Under the pieces are notes generated by a model, which saw only the letters and a program-made list of their open reading frames with translations, was not told the DNA's origin and searched no databases. A DNA stretch of 64,000 nucleotides from Celeribacter halophilus (lineage in GTDB: Bacteria; Pseudomonadota; Alphaproteobacteria; Rhodobacterales; Rhodobacteraceae), in NCBI RefSeq assembly GCF_900114135.1, contig NZ_FORY01000008.1:1-64000 (forward strand). Reading direction: 5' to 3'. Positions 52,242 to 61,316 of the stretch are shown piece after piece; within the stretch, counting starts at the first letter, position 1, and each line of letters starts with the position of its first letter. The position numbers and the translations under genes were made by a program.

Positions 52242-52315
52242 GCGGGTATGGTGAAAAGGTATCACGGCAGCTTCCCAAGCTTTAGTTACGGGTTCGATTC
52301 CCGTTACCCGCTCCA
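52242..52315 (+). tRNA. tRNA-Gly(CCC)
   Basis: A 74-nt cloverleaf including an encoded CCA. Acceptor GCGGGTA/TACCCGC, D-arm with GGTGAAAAGGTATCAC, anticodon loop TTCCCAA, T-arm ACGGG-TTCGATT-CCCGT and discriminator T. The anticodon CCC reads GGG glycine codons. Confidence 0.93.
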
Positions 52316-52422
52316 GACACTTCTGACAGATGAACAAGACATGCGCTGCGCCCCCGTGACGTAGGGTTTTGCTTTGTGTTTTCATGCGCGCGCACTAGGC
52401 CTCTATGCAAAGGGAGGACAAC

Positions 52423-52716
52423 ATGACCACAGATTTTCTGGCAATCGCCCAAACGGCTCTGGCGGAGCGGCTCGAAGGTGAGGATTTCGAAAAATCCGTA
52501 TCCTTGCGCATAAAGGACGTGGGCAATCTGATGATCCTTGGCAATGCCGCGAATGTCTCCGACGACCGTGCCGATTGCGCGATCATTGCGGACCAGCCGA
52601 CCTTCGAGAAAATTCTCAAAGGCGAGTTAAACCCGATGAAAGCCGCGCTATTTGGAAAGCTCAAAATTACGGGTGATGCCAAAACCGCCATGAAATTCGG
52701 CGCGCTCTTCGGGTGA
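52423..52716 (+). CDS. SCP2 sterol-binding domain protein
   Basis: A 97-residue single-domain SCP2-like protein: ALAERLEGEDFEKSVSLRIKDVG, ADCAIIADQPTFEKILKGELNPMKAALFGKLKITGDAKTAMKFGALF matches the C-terminal amphipathic helix and lipid-binding pocket region. ATG 52423 follows GGGAGGACAAC. It probably binds a hydrophobic ligand such as an acyl-CoA or lipid. Partner unknown. Confidence 0.9.
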   Translation: MTTDFLAIAQTALAERLEGEDFEKSVSLRIKDVGNLMILGNAANVSDDRADCAIIADQPTFEKILKGELNPMKAALFGKLKITGDAKTAMKFGALFG

Positions 52717-52750
52717 ACGCGCCGAAGTTGAGTTAAGTTTCAAACCCTTG

Positions 52751-54370
52751 TCAGGAAGTCTTGAGGTGATTGACAAGCTGCATGGTCGATCCGTCCTTGC
52801 CCGTGCCATCATTTTCGCCCGCCAGAACAGGTTGTAGCGCCAGCGCCAGTTCCTTGCCCAGTTCAACGCCCCATTGGTCGAAGGAATTGATGCCAAGGAT
52901 CACGCCTTCAACAAAGACGCGGTGCTCGTAGAGTGCCACGATCTGTCCCAGAACATAGGGGGTGAGCTTGTCATAGGCGAGCGTGGTCGAAGGGCGGTTT
53001 CCGGGGAAGACACGGTGGCGCGCTTGACGCTCAAGCTCCGCCCCTTCGAATCCTTTTTTCTTCATGATTTCTGTGGCTTCTTCCAAGGACCTGCCACGCA
53101 GCAAGGCTTCGGACTGTGCGAGACAGTTGGACACGAGCAGTTCATGTTGATGCGCAAGCTCCGCCTCGTGGCCGTAGCGTCCGACCATGAATTCACACGG
53201 GATTACGCGCGTGCCTTGATGGATCAACTGGTAAAACGCGTGCTGGCCATTGGTGCCCGGTTCCCCCCAAACGACAGGGCCGCTATGGAAGGGCAAGGTC
53301 GTTCCGTCCATCGCCACACGTTTGCCGTTTGATTCCATCTCCAACTGCTGAAGATAGGCCGGAAGCCGCAAAAGCCGCTGTTCATAGGGCAGCACGGCGC
53401 GGGTGGCATAGTCGCAGACCTGATTGTGCCAGATGCCCACAAGTGCCAGAAGCACCGGTAAGTTTTCGATCCAGTCGGCAGTTTGGAAATGGGTGTCCAT
53501 CGCCTGCCCGCCGCGCAGGAATTCGGCGAACCGCTGCGGACCAATGGCGATCATCAAAGACAGGCCAATCGGCCCCCAGACGGAGTAGCGCCCGCCGACC
53601 CAGTCCTCGAAACCGAAAACCAGATCGGGGTCGATGCCGAATTCTGCGGTTTTGTCGTGCGCGGTGGAGAGCGCCGCGAAATGTTGCACAATGCCCTCTT
53701 CGCCCACGGATTTCACAAGCCAGTCCCGCGCGGTTCTGGCGTTTGTCATGGTCTCGATGGTGGTGAAGGTTTTCGAGGCCACGATGATCAGCGTGGTCTG
53801 CGGATTTAGGCCCGCCAGAACATCATGGATATGTGCCCCGTCCACATTGGAGACGAAATGGCAGCGCGGCCCATCGACATAGGGTTTGAGCGCCTCATAG
53901 GCCATCACAGGCCCCAAATCCGACCCACCAATCCCGATGTTCACCACATCTTCAAACGGCACACCGGAGGTCGAGGCAATCTCTCCCCGCCGGACGCGAT
54001 CCGCAAAATCGCCCATCCGCGCCAGCGTATGGCGCACACCGGGGATCACATCCTCACCATCAACCATGACGGGGCCACCGTCGAGATTGCGCAAGGCGGT
54101 ATGGAGAACGGCGCGCCCCTCCGTGTCGTTGATCTTGTCCCCCTCGAACATCGCGCGACGTTTTTCGGCAAGGCCGGCCTCGTCAAGCAAGCCAAAGAGC
54201 GCATCACGGGTGGTCGTATCGATATTGGTCTTTGAATAATCGAACAACAGGCCATCGCTTTGCGCCGAAAATCCGGCGGCGCGGTTCTTGTCCTCGGCGA
54301 AAAGGTCCAGAATATGGCGCTCTTTCGCCGCCTCTGCCATGGATTTGAGGGCGGAAAAATCAACGGTCAT
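52751..54370 (-). CDS. pgi: Glucose-6-phosphate isomerase
   Basis: A 539-residue enzyme interconverting glucose 6-phosphate and fructose 6-phosphate. [40 protein letters not shown] (substrate phosphate loop), [20 protein letters not shown] (signature 1), [23 protein letters not shown] and [16 protein letters not shown] (signature 2) are present. It is 111 bases downstream of pgl in the same direction, the third gene of the zwf-pgl-pgi cluster feeding the Entner-Doudoroff route. Confidence 0.98.
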   Translation of the reverse strand: MTVDFSALKSMAEAAKERHILDLFAEDKNRAAGFSAQSDGLLFDYSKTNIDTTTRDALFGLLDEAGLAEKRRAMFEGDKINDTEGRAVLHTALRNLDGGPVMVDGEDVIPGVRHTLARMGDFADRVRRGEIASTSGVPFEDVVNIGIGGSDLGPVMAYEALKPYVDGPRCHFVSNVDGAHIHDVLAGLNPQTTLIIVASKTFTTIETMTNARTARDWLVKSVGEEGIVQHFAALSTAHDKTAEFGIDPDLVFGFEDWVGGRYSVWGPIGLSLMIAIGPQRFAEFLRGGQAMDTHFQTADWIENLPVLLALVGIWHNQVCDYATRAVLPYEQRLLRLPAYLQQLEMESNGKRVAMDGTTLPFHSGPVVWGEPGTNGQHAFYQLIHQGTRVIPCEFMVGRYGHEAELAHQHELLVSNCLAQSEALLRGRSLEEATEIMKKKGFEGAELERQARHRVFPGNRPSTTLAYDKLTPYVLGQIVALYEHRVFVEGVILGINSFDQWGVELGKELALALQPVLAGENDGTGKDGSTMQLVNHLKTS

Positions 54371-54481
54371 TTCGTCTCCTTCGAGGGGCTTCTGCCCGAT
54401 CTCTTTGGTGCAGTTTAGCGCAAATATATTACAAACTTGCTAATGCGTCTTGAGTTTCGTCAGGTTTATCGGCGGGGCCGC

Positions 54482-55153
54482 TTACATGGCCCAGTGAACC
54501 GTCGCCTGTGACAGAAATGCAGACACGGGAGCCTGCATTTCATCAAGTTTCTGCGCACGTTCAAGGGCCTCGCGTTTCTCCGGTCCCGTGATCAGAATAT
54601 GCGTCGATATCGCGGTTTTGAGCGCCTTGGCCGACAGTGTGATCCGTGGTTCGGGCGCACCGGGGGCACGCATGGCCAGAAGCGTCGGAGCCGCATCAGA
54701 GAGGCCCAGCTCCAGTTGATCTGCGCCCGGAAACAGGCTGGCGGTATGCATATCCGTGCCCATGCCGAGCAAAAGCACATTGAGCGGCAACGTGGCCTCA
54801 ATCGCGGGCATGAGATCGGTCAAGCCCTCTTCGGGCGTCGGCACATCACGGTAAAGCGGCACGAGATGGGCATTTGTGGCCTTACCTGTGAGCAACCGCC
54901 GCTTCAAAAGCGCAGTGTTGGAACGTTCTGAGCTTTCCGGCACCCAGCGTTCGTCATTCAACAAAACATCTACGCGCTCCCAGTCCAGTGAAACCGCCGA
55001 GAGCGTGTCAAAAACCGGCCCCGGCGTGGTGCCGCCCGGAACACAGAAACTCGCCCGTCCTTCGGTGTCCAAAGCGGTGCGCAACTGTCCGGCAATCTTG
55101 TTCGCAAGGTCGAGAAACATCACCTCGCGGTCAGGATATTCGATGAAGTTCAT
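54482..55153 (-). CDS. pgl: 6-phosphogluconolactonase
   Basis: A 223-residue hydrolase of the DevB/Pgl family: FCVPGGTTPGPVFDTL (SGGxTP-like motif), VLLNDERWVPESSERSNTALLKRRLLTG (DERxVP motif) and VLLLGMGTDMHTASLFPG (catalytic His). ATG 55153 overlaps the zwf stop by four bases; a start six codons upstream is less likely. It hydrolyses the lactone made by Zwf. Confidence 0.95.
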   Translation of the reverse strand: MNFIEYPDREVMFLDLANKIAGQLRTALDTEGRASFCVPGGTTPGPVFDTLSAVSLDWERVDVLLNDERWVPESSERSNTALLKRRLLTGKATNAHLVPLYRDVPTPEEGLTDLMPAIEATLPLNVLLLGMGTDMHTASLFPGADQLELGLSDAAPTLLAMRAPGAPEPRITLSAKALKTAISTHILITGPEKREALERAQKLDEMQAPVSAFLSQATVHWAM

Positions 55154-56604
55154 TCCTTGATCTCCCGCCAACGGCGTCCTTCACGGTGCAACATCATGGC
55201 TGCTTCTTCAGGGCCTGAGGAATAGGCCTCGTAAGCCTTCGGCATATCGCCGCGTTTTTCCCAGCTTTCAATGAGCGGATCGGTCCATGCCCACGCCGCT
55301 TCCACCTCGTCGCCGCGCATGAACAGCGTCTGGTTGCCGCGGATCACGTCCATGATCAAACGCTCGTAAGCATCTGTAATTTCCTCGGCATCATCGCCAA
55401 GAGCCTCGGCAAAAGACATATCCAAAGGCACGTCGACCAAACGCATCCCGCCCGGTCCCGGTTCCTTGATTGTCACTTTGAGCGTCATGCCCTCATTCGG
55501 CTGCAACCGGATCGACAACACATTGGCGTGGCGTCCGGCCTCTTCGCCAAAGATCGAATGGGGCGCGTCCTTGAACATCACCGCAATCTCGGAAGTGCGG
55601 GCCTTGAGCTTTTTGCCGGTGCGCAGGAAAAACGGCGTTCCAGCCCACCGCCAGTTGGAGATCATACAGCGCAGCGCGATAAAACTTTCGGTGGTCGAGC
55701 GCGGATCGCCCGCATCCTCTCGGTAGGACGGTTCCGTGGCGGTGGCCTCATACTGGCCGCGCACGATACTGTGGTGATCGACCGGCTCAAGCGCACGGAT
55801 CACCTTCAGCTTTTCGTCGCGCACCGCATCCGGATCAAAGCGCGACGGCGGCTCCATCGCGATCAGGCATAGAAGCTGCATCAGGTGGTTTTGCACCATG
55901 TCGCGCATCGCGCCGGAGCGGTCGTAATATTCCCCACGCCCGCCAACCCCGACGGTTTCGGCCACAGTGATCTGGATGTGATCGACATATTGCGAATTCC
56001 ACAGCGGCTCGAACAGGATATTGCCAAAGCGCACGGCCATGAGATTCTGCACCGTCTCTTTGCCGAGATAGTGGTCGATGCGGTAAATCTGGGTCTCGTC
56101 GAAATGTTTGGCCAGATCGGCGTTGAGCTTTTTGGCGCTGTCGAGATCGCGGCCAAAGGGTTTTTCAACCACGATCCGCGCGCTCTCGTCCGCAATTCCG
56201 TAGCTTTGCAGGCGCTCGGCGATATCTCCAAACAGCGATGGCGCGACGGAGAAATAATAGGCTTTGACCACCCCATCGCGCATCATCTCCTTGAGCGCGT
56301 CCCAGCCATCCGAGCCACGCGCATCGACTTGCACATAATCAAGGCGCTCCAGAAAAGCTCCGATCTGCCCCTCGTCACAGGTGTTTTTGGTGGAAAACTC
56401 TCGGATAGCATCGCGCACGAGTTGGCGGAATTCTTCTGTGTCATGTTCGGAACGGGCCGCGCCGATGATACGGGCGGTTTCCGGCATCTGACCGGCACAG
56501 AACCGCCGATAGAGTCCCGGAAGGATCTTGCGTCGGGCCAGATCGCCCGTGCCGCCAAAAATCACCAGATCGAAATCATCGACTGGAATGACGCGTGACA
56601 CCAT
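55150..56604 (-). CDS. zwf: Glucose-6-phosphate 1-dehydrogenase
   Basis: A 484-residue NADP(+)-dependent enzyme. LVIFGGTGDLARRKILPGLYRR (coenzyme loop), IVVEKPFGRDLDSAK, YRIDHYLGKETVQNLMAVRFGN (active-site His and Lys) and LFMRGDEVEAAWAWTDPLI are family signatures. ATG 56604 matches the family start. First gene of zwf-pgl-pgi; 86 bp upstream lies a perfect GTTAGCGCTAAC palindrome. Confidence 0.98.
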   Translation of the reverse strand: MVSRVIPVDDFDLVIFGGTGDLARRKILPGLYRRFCAGQMPETARIIGAARSEHDTEEFRQLVRDAIREFSTKNTCDEGQIGAFLERLDYVQVDARGSDGWDALKEMMRDGVVKAYYFSVAPSLFGDIAERLQSYGIADESARIVVEKPFGRDLDSAKKLNADLAKHFDETQIYRIDHYLGKETVQNLMAVRFGNILFEPLWNSQYVDHIQITVAETVGVGGRGEYYDRSGAMRDMVQNHLMQLLCLIAMEPPSRFDPDAVRDEKLKVIRALEPVDHHSIVRGQYEATATEPSYREDAGDPRSTTESFIALRCMISNWRWAGTPFFLRTGKKLKARTSEIAVMFKDAPHSIFGEEAGRHANVLSIRLQPNEGMTLKVTIKEPGPGGMRLVDVPLDMSFAEALGDDAEEITDAYERLIMDVIRGNQTLFMRGDEVEAAWAWTDPLIESWEKRGDMPKAYEAYSSGPEEAAMMLHREGRRWREIKE

Positions 56605-56689
56605 AGCTGTGTTCCTTTTCGCGGTGCGGCGCTTTGAGCCGTCTGTGTTTTTGAGCCATCTGTGTTTCTTTTGCACAACGTTATCCTAC

Positions 56690-56701
56690 GTTAGCGCTAA
56701 C
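56690..56701. promoter_or_regulatory. LacI-family-type operator upstream of zwf
   Basis: GTTAGCGCTAAC is a perfect 12-bp palindrome with the central CG step and TTAGCGCTAA core usual for LacI-family sugar regulators. It lies 86 bp upstream of the zwf start. No LacI-family gene is in the window, so the regulator is encoded elsewhere. It is likely to couple the operon to sugar supply. Confidence 0.65.
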
Positions 56702-56821
56702 CGGTCTTTTCGTAACGGCTTGCCGAATAGAAGTCTAGCACCCTCACCGTCCCTCTCAAGGCATGAGTTGAACAAAAGCAGTCAGATAGCATCAGACAGG
56801 CCGGTTTGGCGAAAAATTTTG

Positions 56822-56856
56822 TTTGAGTATTTGACCCATCAGAAAGCCGGAACTTG
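56822..56856 (+). repeat. TTTGAGTATTT-CCATCAGAAAGCCG element
   Basis: TTTGAGTATTTGACCCATCAGAAAGCCGG matches the copy at 50148-50185. It lies between the zwf promoter region and the end of the HNH nuclease gene. Confidence 0.65.
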
Positions 56857-56859
56857 CAG

Positions 56860-57444
56860 TTACATGTCTAGCTCGGCATCCCAGTAGAGATAATCCATCC
56901 AGCTTTCATGCAAATGCCCCGGCGGGAATTTGCGACCGATGTTACGCAACTCTTCGGCGCCAGGCGCGCGGGGCGGTTTGCGCAGGCTCATCCGCGCCTG
57001 TTTGAGGGATTTGGACCCTTTCTTGAGATTGCAGGGCACACAGGCGGCGACGATATTTTCCCAAGAGGTCACACCGCCGCGTGCACGCGGGATCACATGG
57101 TCAAAAGTCAATTCTCCGCGCGACCCACAGTATTGGCAGCAAAATTCGTCCCGCAAAAATAAATTAAAGCGCGTGAAGGCCACGCGCTTTTGAGGTTTGA
57201 CATAATCTTTGAGAACGACGACCGAGGGGATCCTGATCTTGCAACTCGGACTATGAACATAGTCGTCATATTCAGCGACAATATCCACCCTGTCGAGAAA
57301 CACCGCCTTGATGGCTTCCTGCCAGGGCCAGAGCGAGAGCGGATAATAGGACAAGGGCCGGTAATCCGCATTGAGCACCAAGGCCGGATGCGCGCGCATG
57401 GCGCTCGGTTGTCTGACAAACTCTGTCCTGAAATCACCAATCAT
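56860..57444 (-). CDS. HNH endonuclease
   Basis: A 194-residue protein. The N-terminal PALVLNADYRPLSYYPLSLWPWQEAIKAVFLDRV is common to this subfamily. The HNH domain is FCCQYCGSRGELTFDHVIPRARGGVTSWENIVAACVPCNLKKGSKS, with two CxxC zinc pairs and the DH and N catalytic residues. It is a widespread chromosomal protein in alphaproteobacteria; a repair or restriction role has not been established for this branch. No methylase neighbour. Confidence 0.9.
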   Translation of the reverse strand: MIGDFRTEFVRQPSAMRAHPALVLNADYRPLSYYPLSLWPWQEAIKAVFLDRVDIVAEYDDYVHSPSCKIRIPSVVVLKDYVKPQKRVAFTRFNLFLRDEFCCQYCGSRGELTFDHVIPRARGGVTSWENIVAACVPCNLKKGSKSLKQARMSLRKPPRAPGAEELRNIGRKFPPGHLHESWMDYLYWDAELDM

Positions 57445-57794
57445 CTCGCGTGCCCACTCCGTCTACTGATCTATCTGTCGGATCAAGGACGGGAGCCACC
57501 CCGCCCCAGTATCAAATTCACTATATATCGCGAGGTTTGTCTGGCAAGCCCCTGTATATGCGAAAGCTGTGCCTTGATCTCTACGGGATTTTCATGACGC
57601 CCATGTGACGCATCTTTGTGCAGTCGGGTATCGTTTTGTGTGTGCAGCACGAAAACGGATGCATGAGATTGCAGTAAAACTCCGCGCGCGCAACGATTTT
57701 AAACGCGGCACGTCAGGACAACTTTTGCAAACTGTTAGTGCGGCGGAACACTGCCCGCAGATCACACCGAAAAGACAGCTGGAAAACCCGTCTC
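57445..57794. other. Intergenic region upstream of the HNH gene
   Basis: About 350 bases without a convincing gene. It contains an imperfect inverted repeat at about 57629-57665 (ATCGTTTTGTG with CACGAAAACGGAT) and AT-rich TATATATCG near 57530 that could serve the HNH gene promoter. Open frames here have no ribosome-binding site or family resemblance. Confidence 0.5.
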
Positions 57795-57929
57795 TCAGTG
57801 CTTGCGGCGCGGTTTGTCGGCACGGATGCGGATCGAGAGGCGTTGCTCGGTCGGAGCCGAGAAGAGGGCATAGCTCACCATGACACCGAGTGTGGCAAAA
57901 ATGATTGCAGTGGTCACGATCATATCCAT
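57795..57929 (-). CDS. 44-residue single-span membrane protein
   Basis: A small frame with a strong AGGAGG ribosome-binding site before ATG 57929. The N-terminal segment VTTAIIFATLGVMVSYALF is a good membrane span, followed by a hydrophilic basic tail (SAPTEQRLSIRIRADKPRRK). The size, span and ribosome-binding site make it a credible microprotein. I do not recognise a family. It lies alone between the HNH gene and the esterase, facing the former. Confidence 0.6.
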   Translation of the reverse strand: MDMIVTTAIIFATLGVMVSYALFSAPTEQRLSIRIRADKPRRKH

Positions 57930-58060
57930 GGGTCAGCCCTCCTAGCTATATGTAAAATAGGTAACACTCGAACCTTGAGGGTCAAGGGCCTTTGCGCCGC
58001 CCTGAGAGAAAAAGCGCGCAAAGGCTAACTTTATGCGGATTTCCGCCTTGTTCCGTTACG

Positions 58061-58729
58061 TCAGCTTTTCTCGTAGCCGAGGTTTTTACGCAGGAAGGCA
58101 AGTGCGACCTCCAGCCCGTCAGGCGAAATCCCATGGGCCGTGCAACGCATGATATGGGCGTAGGTCTCGAAACCGGCGTTCTGCAAGGCCTGCCCCGCTT
58201 CAGGCAGGGATTGCGGTGGCACCACGTCGTCTTCGTCGCCATGCAGCAACAGCACCGGCATTTTCACGCGCATCTCGTCTTCGAGCATTTCCGGCTCCAG
58301 AAGGCGTCCGGAAAAACCGACCACACAGGCAAAGGGCTCTTCGCGGCGCGGGGCAACATGGAGTGACATCATGGTGCCTTGTGAAAAGCCCACAAGGGCG
58401 ATCTGGTCGGCCTCGAAACCGTAATCCACCATGATCGTGTCGAGATAGTCGTTCAACTCATCCACCGCACGCATCATACCCGCGCGGCTTTCTTCCTCGC
58501 TGGAGCCGTCGATCCACGGGATCGGAAACCATTGGTAGCCCATCGGATTGCCGGTACAGCGTTCGGGCGCATCGGGCGCGAAGAACATCGTGTCGGGCAT
58601 ATGCTCGCTCAAGGGATCCGCCAGCCCCAGAAGGTCGTTGCCGTCCGCGCCGTAGCCATGCAGGAAAATCACGGCAGAGCCTGCGCGGCCCGTCAGGCTG
58701 TCTTTGGAATGGTTGGTCAGTTCGGCCAT
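58061..58729 (-). CDS. Phospholipase/carboxylesterase family alpha/beta hydrolase
   Basis: A 222-residue serine hydrolase. AVIFLHGYGADGNDLLGLADPL (oxyanion region), IALVGFSQGTMMSLHVA (GFSQG nucleophile), VLLLHGDEDDVVP (Asp) and MRCTAHGISPDGLEVALAFL (His) form the catalytic triad of the YpfH/carboxylesterase family. It ends two codons before the DNA glycosylase gene starts downstream on the same strand. Substrate unknown. Confidence 0.92.
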   Translation of the reverse strand: MAELTNHSKDSLTGRAGSAVIFLHGYGADGNDLLGLADPLSEHMPDTMFFAPDAPERCTGNPMGYQWFPIPWIDGSSEEESRAGMMRAVDELNDYLDTIMVDYGFEADQIALVGFSQGTMMSLHVAPRREEPFACVVGFSGRLLEPEMLEDEMRVKMPVLLLHGDEDDVVPPQSLPEAGQALQNAGFETYAHIMRCTAHGISPDGLEVALAFLRKNLGYEKS

Positions 58730-58732
58730 GGT

Positions 58733-59356
58733 TCAGCGCACCCCTTCGCGTTGCTTTTCAACTCGGTAGTAGGCCCAAAGTGCGCGTGCCGCAACCGATC
58801 TCCACGGCGACCAGTTCTCTGCCATCTGTCGCAGCGCACGCTCTTTCGGGCGTTCGGGCAGATCAAACAACATACGTGCGGCCTCCTGCAAGGCCAGATC
58901 TCCCGAGGCGATGACATCGGCGTGGCCCAGCGAGAACATGGCGTAGATTTCCGCCGTCCAGACCCCGATCCCCGGCACTTCGGTCAGGATGCGGATGACG
59001 TCCTCGGTGGGAGCGCTGCGCAGGGCCTTGAAGTCGATGCGCGCCTCGGCCAAGGCTTTGGCATAGCGCACTTTCTGCCGCGACAGACCACAGGCGCGCA
59101 ACTCGTCCTCGCTGGCCCAGAGCACCTTGCGCGGGCCGGTGAGTTTGGCCGCTTTCATCCTCCGCCAGATTCCATTGGCCGCCGCGACCGAGATTTGCTG
59201 GCTGACGATGGCGGCCAGAAGTTCCTCGAACCCGTCCTTGCGGCGGCGCAGGGGCAAAGGGCCGGTCTGGCGCAGCGCATGGGCAAAGCGCGGCTCGATC
59301 CGCGCCAGATGCGCGGCGCCTTCGGCCACATCCGCGTCGCTGGCAATGATCCGCAT
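58733..59356 (-). CDS. DNA-3-methyladenine glycosylase II, AlkA-like
   Basis: A 207-residue HhH-GPD base-excision glycosylase. FEELLAAIVSQQISVAAANGIWRRM (N-terminal helical barrel), then the helix-hairpin-helix VPGIGVWTAEIYAMFSLGHADVIASGDLALQEAARML with catalytic Asp (ASGDLAL) are visible. It removes alkylated bases. ATG 59356 touches the cobK stop (TGATG), an unusual coupling of repair and cobalamin genes. Confidence 0.92.
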   Translation of the reverse strand: MRIIASDADVAEGAAHLARIEPRFAHALRQTGPLPLRRRKDGFEELLAAIVSQQISVAAANGIWRRMKAAKLTGPRKVLWASEDELRACGLSRQKVRYAKALAEARIDFKALRSAPTEDVIRILTEVPGIGVWTAEIYAMFSLGHADVIASGDLALQEAARMLFDLPERPKERALRQMAENWSPWRSVAARALWAYYRVEKQREGVR

Positions 59357-60066
59357 CAGATCACCCCGCCGGCGGCCATCGATTGTGCCTCGGCCCATTC
59401 CAGAGCGTCCAGAAGATGTTCGCGCCGCTCTACAGTGCCATCAACGGGGGCGGAGAGCATGGCGACTTGCAGGCCGGTGTGGCGGGCGGTGTCGAGGCAT
59501 TGGCGCTGCGCCGTAGCCCGCAAAACAACGAGCCAATCGGGCGCGGCAGTCCCCGTGGGGACGATTTGCGCCGAAGAAATGCTGGGCACTGTGGTCACGC
59601 GGCGCTCCTGTAACAGGGTTTCGATCTGGGTGGCAACCGGCCCCGCTTCACAGAGAACCCGCGCGCCCACGGGGATCAATTCCATCAAAGATTTCAAACC
59701 TTTGACATGATGCCACGCGTCTCCTGGCTGGGAGCGCAACCCTGCCCGTTCATAGCGCAGATAGGGCAGATTCCGGCTCCGGCACAGGGCGACACAGGGC
59801 GCGGTGCGGCTGTCGAAAGCGGGGCCTGCGTCGATCACTGCGGTGATGTCCAAACCGATGTCAGCCCCCTCGAACAGCGCCAAAAGCGCCTCTGGATCCG
59901 GTATGACACGCGTCTGCATTGCGTCGGACAAGCGTATGGCACTTTGGCCGTTCAATGGATCGTCCGATGGCAGGGCCAGATCTCCAACGAGGAAGCGCAG
60001 CCCCGCCTCGCCCATATGTTGCGCCAGATTGCGCGCCTCGCGTGTGCCGCCCAGAAGTAAAATCAT
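59356..60066 (-). CDS. cobK: Precorrin-6A reductase family protein
   Basis: A 236-residue protein beginning MILLLGGTREARNLAQHM, the CobK/CbiJ start, with DITAVIDAGPAFDSR, LRYERAGLRSQPGDAWHHV, and VGARVLCEAGPVATQIETLLQERRVTTVPSISSAQ. It reduces precorrin-6A with NADPH in cobalamin synthesis. ATG 60066 fits the family start. Divergent from cobA; the other cob genes lie elsewhere. Confidence 0.85.
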   Translation of the reverse strand: MILLLGGTREARNLAQHMGEAGLRFLVGDLALPSDDPLNGQSAIRLSDAMQTRVIPDPEALLALFEGADIGLDITAVIDAGPAFDSRTAPCVALCRSRNLPYLRYERAGLRSQPGDAWHHVKGLKSLMELIPVGARVLCEAGPVATQIETLLQERRVTTVPSISSAQIVPTGTAAPDWLVVLRATAQRQCLDTARHTGLQVAMLSAPVDGTVERREHLLDALEWAEAQSMAAGGVI

Positions 60067-60279
60067 CCGCCTCGTCCTGTTGCCTTGCCTGTCCCTTTCT
60101 GCGCAACCGCCGGACAAATGTCAGCCCCCTGAATCAAAAAGCCCGACGGAGACTGTGAAATTCACCCGATGACGGGCGGCAGACAACAACCTGCGGGTCA
60201 ACTTACAGGTAAACTCATAGGCGACAGACTCGCGACAAAGCGACTTCCCCGAACAGGGACACTGCGCCATAAAGACAGC

Positions 60280-61134
60280 ATGACAGAATCGACACTTACC
60301 CTCCCCTCCGGCTCATGGCCTGCTCTGGAACCCGGTTGGGTCTGGCTCTGCGGAGCCGGTCCCGGTGATCCGGGACTGATGACGCTTCATGCCATTCATG
60401 CGCTCAAAGAGGCCGATGTGGTCGTCTATGACGCCCTGGTGTCCAAGGATATTCTGGCTTGGGCCGGACCCGAGACCGAGCTTGTCTATGCCGGAAAACG
60501 TGGTGGCAAACCCTCGGCCAAACAGGCGGATATTTCGCTGCAACTGGTGGAACTGGCCAAGGCCGGAAAACGGGTGTTGCGGCTCAAAGGCGGCGATCCC
60601 TTTGTCTTTGGCCGTGGCGGAGAAGAGGCGCAAACCCTGATCCAGCATGGCGTGCCGGTGCGGATCATCCCCGGCATTTCGGCGGGGATCGGCGGGCTGG
60701 CCTATGCGGGGATTCCCGTCACCCACCGCGATGTGAATCAGGCCGTGACCTTTGTCACCGGCCACGACAAGACCGGCGGGCCGACGCAGGTGGACTGGGC
60801 CGCAATGAGCCGCGCCTGTGGTGTGCTGGTGATCTACATGGGGATGAAACACGCGGCAACGATCCGCAAAGGGCTTTTGTCCGCAGGACGGCCCGAGGAC
60901 GAGCCGGTTGCGGTGGTCTCGCAAGCAACTACGCCGGAGCAAAAGGTGCTGGAGACCACGCTGGGCGATATGGTCCGTGATATCGAGGCCGCCGACATGG
61001 CCCCGCCAGCGATCATCTGTGTCGGGCGTGCAGTGTTGATGCGGCAGGTTCTCGACTGGCAAGCATTGATGCGCGGCGAGGCTCCACGCGACCTTGATCC
61101 CCTCAAGCGCGGCAAACCGGCACAAGAGGGCTGA
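60280..61134 (+). CDS. cobA: Uroporphyrinogen-III C-methyltransferase
   Basis: A 284-residue SUMT. VWLCGAGPGDPGLMTLHAIHALKEADVVVYDALVS (P-loop-like SAM motif), VLRLKGGDPFVFGRGGEEAQTLI and PGISAGIGGLAYAGIPVTHRDVNQAVTFVTGH are diagnostic. It makes precorrin-2, the branch to cobalamin and siroheme. ATG 60280 begins MTESTLTL, a reasonable start; an upstream in-frame ATG (60169) would add 37 non-homologous codons. I see no cobalamin riboswitch upstream. Confidence 0.95.
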   Translation: MTESTLTLPSGSWPALEPGWVWLCGAGPGDPGLMTLHAIHALKEADVVVYDALVSKDILAWAGPETELVYAGKRGGKPSAKQADISLQLVELAKAGKRVLRLKGGDPFVFGRGGEEAQTLIQHGVPVRIIPGISAGIGGLAYAGIPVTHRDVNQAVTFVTGHDKTGGPTQVDWAAMSRACGVLVIYMGMKHAATIRKGLLSAGRPEDEPVAVVSQATTPEQKVLETTLGDMVRDIEAADMAPPAIICVGRAVLMRQVLDWQALMRGEAPRDLDPLKRGKPAQEG

Positions 61135-61316
61135 GCGCCCTGCCCGTTTTTCCGGTTTGGCTGGTGTGATCTGCGACCCTGCGGCGGGTTTGTCACAGGC
61201 ACCATCCGCAGATGAGACGTTTTTGCACAGCCGCCCATGAAGAACGCGGGTTCTCAGGACCTGTGCGGGGCGTTAAACGCTAACGCAACATATTCAAATT
61301 CCCGCACGAGAGCCAG

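Noticed and set aside
60067-60279. Possible cobalamin riboswitch upstream of cobA
   Set aside because: I looked for the conserved B12-box (GCCACTG) and the core GGTGxGAxTCC-like segments and found neither in order.
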